This document shows, in pieces, positions 57,767 to 64,000 of a stretch of 64,000 nt of DNA. Numbering within the stretch: the stretch's first letter is position 1; each line of letters begins with the position of its first letter. The notes under the pieces are model-generated. The model did no database searches. It was not told the DNA's origin and saw only the letters and a list, made by a program, of their open reading frames with translations. The translations under genes and the position numbers were made by a program. This stretch comes from Gammaproteobacteria bacterium. Its GTDB lineage: Bacteria; Pseudomonadota; Gammaproteobacteria; Steroidobacterales; Steroidobacteraceae. The stretch covers positions 16,168 through 80,167 of the forward strand of contig SCUD01000010.1 in NCBI GenBank assembly GCA_004297335.1, in the 5' to 3' direction.

Positions 57767-58657
57767 ATGACGCAGCTCCGGCGGCTCGAGGCCGAGGGCA
57801 TTGACATCATCCGCGAGGTAGCCGCCGAGTTCGACAACCCGGTGATGCTGTACTCGATCGGCAAGGACAGCTCGGTGCTGCTGCACCTGGCGCGCAAGGC
57901 CTTCTATCCGGGACCGCTGCCGTTCCCGCTGCTGCACATCGACACGACGTGGAAGTTCCGCGAGATGATCGAGTTCCGCGACCGGATGGCGCGGGAGCTG
58001 GGCTTCGAGCTGATCGTGCACACGAACCAGGAGGGCCTGGCCGCCGGCGTCAGCCCGCTGACCCATGGTTCCAAGTACACCGACATCATGAAGACCGAGG
58101 CGCTCAAGGCGGCGCTGTCGGCGCATCGCTACGACGCCGCCTTCGGTGGCGCACGCCGCGACGAGGAGAAGTCGCGGGCCAAGGAGCGGGTGTTCTCTTT
58201 CCGCGACGCCCAGCACCGGTGGGATCCGAAGAACCAGCGCCCGGAGCTGTGGAACATCTACAACGGGCGCATCCACCAGGGCGAGAGTATCCGGGTGTTC
58301 CCGCTGTCGAACTGGACCGAACTCGACGTCTGGCTGTACATCCACGTCGAGCAGATTCCGGTCGTGCCGCTGTATTTTGCCAGGCCGCGCCCGGTCATCG
58401 AGCGGGACGGCATGCTGATCATGGTCGATGATGATCGTCTGCAGCTGCGGCCGGGCGAGCGCGTCAGCGAGGAATCGGTGCGCTTCCGCAGCCTCGGCTG
58501 TTACCCGCTGTCGGGGGCCTTGCGCTCGCAGGCGGCGACGCTGACCGAGGTCATCGAGGAGATGCTGGTCACCCGGACCTCGGAGCGCCAGACCCGAGCG
58601 ATCGACTTCGACCAGGCGGCGGCGATGGAAAAGCGCAAGCGCGAGGGATACTTCTGA
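57767..58657 (+). CDS. cysD: Sulfate adenylyltransferase subunit 2
   Basis: The catalytic ATP-pyrophosphatase half of ATP sulfurylase, forming APS with CysN. The 296-residue protein has [20 protein letters not shown] (PP-loop SIGKDS), [31 protein letters not shown] and [14 protein letters not shown] 57767 is chosen; TTG 57746 would overlap the permease stop (TTGA) and give an N-terminus close in length to E. coli CysD, so it is a real alternative. It shares one base with cysNC (TGATG). Confidence 0.95.
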   Translation: MTQLRRLEAEGIDIIREVAAEFDNPVMLYSIGKDSSVLLHLARKAFYPGPLPFPLLHIDTTWKFREMIEFRDRMARELGFELIVHTNQEGLAAGVSPLTHGSKYTDIMKTEALKAALSAHRYDAAFGGARRDEEKSRAKERVFSFRDAQHRWDPKNQRPELWNIYNGRIHQGESIRVFPLSNWTELDVWLYIHVEQIPVVPLYFARPRPVIERDGMLIMVDDDRLQLRPGERVSEESVRFRSLGCYPLSGALRSQAATLTEVIEEMLVTRTSERQTRAIDFDQAAAMEKRKREGYF

Positions 58658-60555
58658 TGGCTGCCGAACGACTTGAGGACTTCCTGCGCCGCCACGAGGC
58701 CAAGGAGCTGCTGCGCTTCATCACCTGTGGCAGCGTCGATGATGGCAAGAGCACGCTGATCGGCCGGCTGCTGCACGACACCCAGCAGATCCTGGAGGAC
58801 CAGCTGGTCGCCGTGACCTCCGACAGCCGCAAATGGGGCACCACCGGCGATGCGGTCGACCTCGCACTGCTGGTGGACGGCCTGCAGGCCGAGCGCGAGC
58901 AGGGCATCACCATCGACGTCGCCTACCGTTATTTCGACACGGCGGCGCGCAAGTACATCATCGCCGACTGCCCAGGCCATGAGCAGTACACGCGCAACAT
59001 GGCCACCGGGGCCTCGACCGCGGACCTCGCCGTGATCCTGGTGGACGCCGCGCGCGGCGTGCAGGTGCAGACGCGCCGGCATGCCTGCATCGTCTCGCTG
59101 CTCGGCATCCGCCACGTGATCGTCGCCGTCAACAAGATGGACCTGGTCGGCTACGACCAGCAGGTGTTCGAGCGGATCCGCGCGGAATGCCTCGAGGTCC
59201 AGGGAATCCGTGGCGTCGATGCGCGCATCGTGCCGGTGTCGGCACTGAAGGGTGACAACGTCGTGAGCCGCGGCGACGGGATGCCGTGGTACACCGGTCC
59301 GTCGATCATCGAAGTGCTGGATACGATCGACGTCAGCCACGACCAGCAGCTCGCGGACCTGCGCCTGCCGGTGCAGTACGTCAGCCGGCCGGATGCCTCG
59401 TTCCGCGGCTTTGCCGGCACGGTCGCCGCTGGTGAGATCGCAGTTGGCGACCCGGTGCTCGCGGTGCCCTCGCGGCGGCTGAGCCGGGTGCGCGAGATCG
59501 TGACCTTCGATGGCAGCCTGCCGCGGGCGGGCTCGGCGCAGGCGATCACGGTGACGCTCGAGGACGAGATCGACATCAGCCGCGGCGACCTGCTGGTGCA
59601 CCCGGACCGGGCCCCGACCGTCGGGCGCATCCTCGACGCGCACCTGATCTGGATGAGCGATTCGCCGCTGCTGCCCGGCAAGCAGTACGAGTTCAAGCTG
59701 TCGCACCGGTACGTGCGCGGCACCGTCGAGAGCATTCATCACCGCATCGATGTCAACGACCAGTCCCAGCATGCGGCGACCGAGCTGCGTCTCAACGAGG
59801 TCGGGCTGTGCCGCATCGTGCTCACCGAGCAGGTGGCCTTCGATACCTACGCGAGCTGTCGCGCGACCGGCGCGTTCATCGTCGTCGACCGCCTGAATCA
59901 TGCGACCGCCGGGGCGGGCATGATCCTGCGCAGCGGTGCACCGGAAGGCGCCCATCACGATGTCTCGGTGTTCTGGCAGCCGACGCGGGTGACCCACGAG
60001 CAGCGGGCCAACCAGAAGGCGCAGCATCCCTGCATCCTGTGGTTCACCGGCCTGTCCGGCGCCGGCAAGTCCACGGTCGCGAACGCGGTGGAACAGGCGC
60101 TGTTCCTGCGCGGTCATCACAGCTACCTGCTCGACGGCGACAACATCCGCCATGGGCTCAACCGGGATCTGGACTTCAGCGACGCCGGGCGGGTGGAGAA
60201 TATCCGCCGCATCGGCGAGGTCGCCAAGCTGTTCCTCGATGCCGGGCTGATCGTGCTGACCGCGTTCATCTCGCCGTTCCGCAGCGACCGGCGGCTGGTA
60301 CGCGACCTGGTCGGCGATGGCGAGTTCGTCGAGGTCTTCGTCAGCACCCCGATCGAGGAATGCGAGCGCCGCGACCCGAAGGGCCTGTACGCGAAGGCCC
60401 GTGAGGGTGCGATCCGCAACTTCACCGGCATCAGCTCGCCCTACGAGGCGCCTGAGGCCGCCGAGATCGAGATCGACAGTTCCCGGCTGTCGGTCGCCGA
60501 GTGCGTGGACCGGGTGATCCGCTATCTCGAGGCGAACGGCCGGCTGCGAAACTAG
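58657..60555 (+). CDS. cysNC: Bifunctional sulfate adenylyltransferase subunit 1 / APS kinase
   Basis: A fusion that activates sulfate to PAPS together with CysD. Residues 1-430 are the CysN GTPase: [37 protein letters not shown], then beta-barrel domains. Residues about 450-632 are APS kinase Cys[44 protein letters not shown]. Fusion of this kind is the NodQ form used in rhizobia to feed sulfotransferases. No cysH, cysI or siroheme genes are present here, so reduction of sulfate is not the obvious purpose. Both P-loops are intact. Confidence 0.95.
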   Translation: MAAERLEDFLRRHEAKELLRFITCGSVDDGKSTLIGRLLHDTQQILEDQLVAVTSDSRKWGTTGDAVDLALLVDGLQAEREQGITIDVAYRYFDTAARKYIIADCPGHEQYTRNMATGASTADLAVILVDAARGVQVQTRRHACIVSLLGIRHVIVAVNKMDLVGYDQQVFERIRAECLEVQGIRGVDARIVPVSALKGDNVVSRGDGMPWYTGPSIIEVLDTIDVSHDQQLADLRLPVQYVSRPDASFRGFAGTVAAGEIAVGDPVLAVPSRRLSRVREIVTFDGSLPRAGSAQAITVTLEDEIDISRGDLLVHPDRAPTVGRILDAHLIWMSDSPLLPGKQYEFKLSHRYVRGTVESIHHRIDVNDQSQHAATELRLNEVGLCRIVLTEQVAFDTYASCRATGAFIVVDRLNHATAGAGMILRSGAPEGAHHDVSVFWQPTRVTHEQRANQKAQHPCILWFTGLSGAGKSTVANAVEQALFLRGHHSYLLDGDNIRHGLNRDLDFSDAGRVENIRRIGEVAKLFLDAGLIVLTAFISPFRSDRRLVRDLVGDGEFVEVFVSTPIEECERRDPKGLYAKAREGAIRNFTGISSPYEAPEAAEIEIDSSRLSVAECVDRVIRYLEANGRLRN

Positions 60556-60563
60556 GAGCGCCG

Positions 60564-61991
60564 ATGCTGATTCCGGTGATTCTCTCCGGCGGCGCGGGCA
60601 CCCGGTTGTGGCCGCTGTCGCGCGAGCTGTTTCCGAAGCAGTGCCTGGCGCTGGTCGGCGAGCGCACGCTGCTGCAGGACACCGCGCTGCGGGTTGCCGG
60701 CATGGCGCAGGCGGCGGCGCCGATCGTCGTCTGCAACGAAGCCCACCGCTTTCTCGCCGCGGAACAGCTGCGCGAGGTTGGGGTCAAGCCACACACCGTG
60801 CTGCTGGAGCCGGTCGGGCGCAACACGGCGCCGGCCGTCGCGGTCGCGGCCCTCGCGGCGCTGGCCGATGCGGCTCCCGGCGTCGAGCCCTTGCTGCTGG
60901 TGCTGCCGGCGGATCACGTGCTGACTGATGTCGCCGCGTTCCAGGCGGCGGTGGCGGCGGCCTTGTCGGCGGCGCGCGCGGGTGCGCTGGTGACCTTCGG
61001 CGTGGTGCCGACGGCACCCGAGACCGGCTATGGCTACATACGGCGCGCGCCGGGTGCAGGCCCGGTCTCCCGGGTCGAGGAATTCGTCGAGAAGCCGGAT
61101 CTGGAGCGCGCCCGGCAGTTCGTGGCCGGCGGCGAGCACCTGTGGAACAGCGGCATGTTCCTGTTCGGCGCGCGCCGCTATCTCGAGGAGCTCGCGCGGC
61201 TGGCACCGGCGATGCACACCGCCTGCCAGCGCGCGTTCGCGGCTGCGATCCGTGAGCTCGACTTCGTGCGCCTGCCGGCCGTCGAGTTCGCGGCCTGTCC
61301 GGCCGACTCGATCGACTACGCGGTGATGGAACGCACCGACGCCGCGGTCGTGGTCGCGCTGGCCGCGGGCTGGAGCGACGTCGGTTCCTGGTCCGCGCTG
61401 CACGCAGTGCTGCCGGGCGACGCAGCCGGCAACGTCACCCGCGGCGATGTGCTGGCCGAGGATTCCAGCGGCTGCCTGCTGCTGGCCACCGATCGGCTGG
61501 TCGCGACCGTTGGCCTCACGGATCACGTGGTCATCGAGACCCGCGATGCGGTGATGGTGGCTCCACGCGAGCGCGTGCAGGACGTGAAGCAGCTGGTGGC
61601 GCGGCTGCGCTCCGCCGGTCGCGGGGAGGCCAGCGCGCACCGGCAGGTATTCCGGCCCTGGGGCAGCTTCACCAGCATCGACAATGGCGAGCGCTTCCAG
61701 GTCAAGCGCCTGGTCGTCAATCCCGGCGCCGTGCTCTCGCTGCAGCTGCACCACCGGCGCTCCGAGCACTGGATCGTGGTCGCCGGCACCGCGAAGGTGA
61801 CGCGCGGCAACGAGGTGTTCCTGCTCGCGGAGAACGAGGCGACCGACATCCCGGTCGGCACCGTGCATCGCGTCGAGAATCCAGGCGACGTGCCGCTGCA
61901 CATCATCGAGGTGCAATCCGGCAGTTACTTCGGCGAGGATGACATCGTCCGCATCGAGGATCACTACGGGCGGCAGGGGAGGACGGATTGA
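60564..61991 (+). CDS. manC: Mannose-1-phosphate guanylyltransferase / mannose-6-phosphate isomerase
   Basis: It makes GDP-mannose. The 475-residue ManC/AlgA-type protein has the nucleotidyltransferase start PVILSGGAGTRLWPLSRELFPKQ, EPVGRNTAPAVAVAA, EKPDLERARQ and NSGMFLFGARRYLEE, then the C-terminal cupin isomerase domain (RPWGSFTSIDNGERFQVKRL, LQLHHRRSEHWIVVAGTA). TAGGAG lies 5 bp before the ATG at 60564; in-frame codons upstream are within cysNC. The matching phosphomannomutase gene begins at 63851. Confidence 0.94.
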   Translation: MLIPVILSGGAGTRLWPLSRELFPKQCLALVGERTLLQDTALRVAGMAQAAAPIVVCNEAHRFLAAEQLREVGVKPHTVLLEPVGRNTAPAVAVAALAALADAAPGVEPLLLVLPADHVLTDVAAFQAAVAAALSAARAGALVTFGVVPTAPETGYGYIRRAPGAGPVSRVEEFVEKPDLERARQFVAGGEHLWNSGMFLFGARRYLEELARLAPAMHTACQRAFAAAIRELDFVRLPAVEFAACPADSIDYAVMERTDAAVVVALAAGWSDVGSWSALHAVLPGDAAGNVTRGDVLAEDSSGCLLLATDRLVATVGLTDHVVIETRDAVMVAPRERVQDVKQLVARLRSAGRGEASAHRQVFRPWGSFTSIDNGERFQVKRLVVNPGAVLSLQLHHRRSEHWIVVAGTAKVTRGNEVFLLAENEATDIPVGTVHRVENPGDVPLHIIEVQSGSYFGEDDIVRIEDHYGRQGRTD

Positions 61992-62017
61992 CGCTCCCCA
62001 GGCACCGCGACTAGTAT
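61988..62017 (+). promoter_or_regulatory. Candidate promoter of the AbrB-VapC module
   Basis: TTGACG (61988-61993, overlapping the manC stop), an 18-bp spacer, and TAGTAT (62012-62017). The following AT-rich stretch to the ATG is unlike its GC-rich surroundings and may hold the operator. Confidence 0.5.
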
Positions 62018-62046
62018 TACAAGATCATTATCGATCAATAAATCGT

Positions 62047-62253
62047 ATGGCGAACGTAACCGTGTCACCCAAGTTCCAGGTCGTGATCCCGAAAGCCATT
62101 CGCGAGGCGCTGGGTATCAAGGTCGGGGCACGGCTGCACGCCATCCAGCTGGATGACCGCATCGAACTGGTGCCGGTAAGGCCCATAAGGGAAGCCCGTG
62201 GGTTTCTGCGTGGAATCGACACGACCGTGACCAGGGATCGGGACCGGTATTGA
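62047..62253 (+). CDS. vapB: AbrB/SpoVT-type antitoxin (VapB-like)
   Basis: A 68-residue swapped-hairpin DNA-binding protein: NVTVSPKFQVVIPKAIREALGI with KVGARLHAIQLDDRIELVPV. The short C-terminal tail (EARGFLRGIDTTVTRDRDRY) is the usual toxin-binding arm. The ATG at 62047 fits the family; the longer frame lies in manC. It overlaps the VapC start by 4 bp (TTGA). Confidence 0.92.
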   Translation: MANVTVSPKFQVVIPKAIREALGIKVGARLHAIQLDDRIELVPVRPIREARGFLRGIDTTVTRDRDRY

Positions 62254-62627
62254 ACGTCGTCGATTCGTCAGCCTGGCTGGAGTTCTTTGCTGACGGCCCG
62301 AATGCGGGCCGTTTCGCGCCGCCGATTCTGGCGACTGCGAACCTGCTGGTACCCTCGGTAGCGATCTACGAAGTGTTCAAGACGATCGCGAGACAGAGCG
62401 GCGAAAGCAACGCGCTTCAGGCTATCGCCGTGATGGAACAGGGCACGGTGGTGGATTTCGACCAGGCGCTGGCCCTGACAGCTGCCCGGATTTCCGCCGC
62501 ACACAAGCTGCCTCTGGCAGACAGCATCATGCTTGCCACCGCGCGCCGTGATCGCGCGACACTCTGGACGCAGGATGCTGACTTTACGAACATCGATGGC
62601 GTACGGTTCTTCCGGAGACGGCCATGA
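62250..62627 (+). CDS. vapC: VapC-type PIN-domain toxin (second VapC)
   Basis: A 125-residue PIN ribonuclease with acids in NVVDSSAWLEFF (Asp 5), VAIYEVFKTIAR (Glu), PLADSIMLATAR (Asp) and LWTQDADF (Asp). TTG start in a TTGA overlap with the AbrB-type antitoxin. It differs strongly from the VapC at 31158 and from the PIN protein at 30428, so three separate PIN lineages occur in one locus. It ends 37 bp before an aminotransferase gene. Confidence 0.91.
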   Translation: MNVVDSSAWLEFFADGPNAGRFAPPILATANLLVPSVAIYEVFKTIARQSGESNALQAIAVMEQGTVVDFDQALALTAARISAAHKLPLADSIMLATARRDRATLWTQDADFTNIDGVRFFRRRP

Positions 62628-62664
62628 TCCTGACGCGCGTTCCGGGTGTGAAAGGACCGTGCCG

Positions 62665-63843
62665 GTGACTGAGACAATGACCGTCCCGCTGCTCGACCTG
62701 AAGCCGCAGTACCAGGCCCTGAAGGCGGAGCTCGACGCGGCCATGGTCAAGGTCGCCGCCTCGCAGATGTTCATCCTCGGACCCGCGGTGCGCGAGCTCG
62801 AGGAGCAGGTGGCCGCTTATTGCGGCGCTAAGCACGGCATCGGCATGTCCTCGGGCACCGACGCGCTGCTCGCGGCGCTGATGGCGCTGGACATCGGCCG
62901 CGGTGACGAGGTGATCACGACCACCTACACGTTCTTCGCGACCGGCGGCACGATCGCCCGCCTCGGTGCGCGGCCGGTGTTCCTCGACATCGAACCGGTG
63001 ACCTTCAATCTCAGCGTCGAGCGGGTGCGCGAGTTCCTCAGCGGCTGCGTCCGCCAGGGCGATGTCGTGCGCAATCCCGCCACCGGCGGGCGGGTCCGGG
63101 CGCTGGTGCCGGTGCATCTGTTCGGGCAGTCCGCGGACCTTGATCCGCTGCTGGCCATCGCCAGCGAGTACGGCCTCGCCGTGATCGAGGACGCCGCGCA
63201 GGCGATCGGCGCGGAGTACGCGCATTCGCGTCGCCTCGGCGGCATCGGCGATATCGGCTGCCTGTCGTTCTTCCCGACCAAGAATCTCGGCGCCTTCGGC
63301 GATGCCGGCATGTGCGTGACCAACGACGACGCGTTGGCCGCGCGGCTGCGCCAGCTGCGCGTACACGGCATGGAGCCGCGCTACTACCACGCCTTCGTTG
63401 GCGGCAACTTCCGCCTCGACGAGATCCAGGCCGCCGTGCTGCTGGTCAAGTTCCGGCACCTCGAGGCCTGGCACGCCGCGCGGCAGCGCAACGCCGCGTT
63501 CTACAACCGTGCCTTCGCGGCAGCTGGACTCACCGACCGCGTGCAGACGCCGGTTGCGCAGCCGGGCTGCCGGCACGTGTACAACCAGTACGTGGTCCGG
63601 GTGCCCCAGCGCGACGAGCTGCGTGTCTACCTTGCCGGCCGCCGCATCGGTGCCGAGGTGTACTACCCGCTGCCGATGCACCTGCAGCAGTGCTTCGCGG
63701 ATCTGGGCGGCCGCCCCGGGGACTGCCCCGAGGCCGAGCGCGCCGCGCGCGAGACCCTGGCGCTGCCGATCTACCCGGAGCTGACCGAGGCACAGCTGCA
63801 GCATGTGGTCGATTCGATTGCCGATTTCTATTGCGGAGCGTGA
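62665..63843 (+). CDS. DegT/DnrJ/EryC1/StrS sugar aminotransferase (second)
   Basis: A PLP-dependent aminotransferase for a nucleotide keto-sugar. The 392-residue protein has VPLLDLKPQYQALKAELDAAM, SSGTDALLAALMALDIGRGDEV, VIEDAAQAIGAEY, and the PLP lysine in FFPTKNLGAFGDAGM. The PLLDLKPQY start is common in WbpE/WlbE/QdtB-type C3 or C4 aminotransferases. AAAGGA lies 8 bp before GTG 62665; ATG 62677 is an alternative. A UDP-sugar substrate is inferred from context. It differs clearly from the aminotransferase at 48673. Confidence 0.88.
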   Translation: MTETMTVPLLDLKPQYQALKAELDAAMVKVAASQMFILGPAVRELEEQVAAYCGAKHGIGMSSGTDALLAALMALDIGRGDEVITTTYTFFATGGTIARLGARPVFLDIEPVTFNLSVERVREFLSGCVRQGDVVRNPATGGRVRALVPVHLFGQSADLDPLLAIASEYGLAVIEDAAQAIGAEYAHSRRLGGIGDIGCLSFFPTKNLGAFGDAGMCVTNDDALAARLRQLRVHGMEPRYYHAFVGGNFRLDEIQAAVLLVKFRHLEAWHAARQRNAAFYNRAFAAAGLTDRVQTPVAQPGCRHVYNQYVVRVPQRDELRVYLAGRRIGAEVYYPLPMHLQQCFADLGGRPGDCPEAERAARETLALPIYPELTEAQLQHVVDSIADFYCGA

Positions 63844-63850
63844 CTTTGCC

Positions 63851-64000
63851 ATGAACCTGTCCGGTTGCTTCAAAGCCTATGACGTCCGCGGCCGCATCCC
63901 GGATGAGCTGAACGCGGAATCCGTGTACCGCATCGGCCGCGCCTATGCCGAATGGCTGCGGCCACGCCGGGTCGCGGTCGGCCGCGACATCCGCCATTCC
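63851..64000 (+). CDS. Phosphomannomutase/phosphoglucomutase (3' end missing)
   Basis: The first 50 codons, beginning MNLSGCFKAYDVRGRIPDEL and continuing through VAVGRDIRHS, match the N-terminus of bacterial phosphohexomutases (AlgC/ManB type). The active-site phosphoserine lies beyond the cut. It starts 7 bp after the aminotransferase stop. With ManC it would supply GDP-mannose from mannose 6-phosphate. Confidence 0.85.
   Translation, partial: MNLSGCFKAYDVRGRIPDELNAESVYRIGRAYAEWLRPRRVAVGRDIRHS

Overview
The window looks like chromosomal DNA of a GC-rich gammaproteobacterium. Supporting signs are lpxH, the order tig-clpP-clpX-lon-(tRNA-Val, tRNA-Asp)-ppiD, the block gloB-methyltransferase-rnhA-dnaQ, LysM-bearing MltD, and a TonB-dependent receptor with a signal peptide. 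The order cannot be fixed from the sequence. The CoA-transferase/TonB-receptor cluster would fit a Nevskiales- or Steroidobacterales-like lineage, but that is an inference. No rRNA, CRISPR array or intact transposase was seen.

Layout. 1-5,328: end of a receiver-kinase fusion, lpxH and a periplasmic cyclophilin on the minus strand, then gltX and cysS. 5,403-12,047: a probable catabolic operon (F420-type luciferase-like oxidoreductase, enoyl-CoA hydratase, two CaiB/BaiF CoA-transferases) followed by a TonB-dependent receptor. 12,151-13,010: tRNA-Pro, Arg, His, Lys and Leu. 13,027-21,621: the protein quality-control cluster tig, clpP, clpX, lon, tRNA-Val, tRNA-Asp, ppiD. hupB, often found after lon, is absent, and a 0.55-kb insert bounded by copies of the tRNA-Asp 3' end lies before ppiD. 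21,879-25,049 (minus): fabI, mltD, gloB. 25,142-27,091: a methyltransferase, rnhA, dnaQ.

From 27,122 to the right end the window is a surface-polysaccharide locus. It holds nucleotide-sugar genes (TviB/WbpO-type dehydrogenase, UDP-glucuronate-type epimerase, pgi, rfbACDB, ugd, a FlaA1/WbpM-type dehydratase, two DegT aminotransferases, manC and the start of a phosphomannomutase). It also holds export and assembly genes (Wzi, a five-SLBB Wza-like protein, Wzz, Wzx, Wzy), two GT2 glycosyltransferases, a methyltransferase, an initiating sugar-phosphate transferase and a PAPS-type sulfotransferase. A sulfate-permease-like SLC13 protein plus cysD and fused cysNC, the genes that make PAPS, sit in the same locus. 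The joint reading is a Wzx/Wzy-dependent, probably sulfated capsule or exopolysaccharide built from rhamnose, uronic acids, amino sugars and mannose. Base composition falls from about 33.5 kb to 50.9 kb, most clearly at 41-50 kb, which suggests that part was acquired.

Six type II toxin-antitoxin modules (ccdAB, RHH-PIN, Phd-PIN, CopG-MazF, MazE-MazF, AbrB-PIN) lie at the junctions between polysaccharide blocks. Several have clear palindromic operators next to or overlapping the antitoxin start. A decayed wzi copy before rfbA, with an intact wzi after rfbB, suggests that the rhamnose genes came in by rearrangement.
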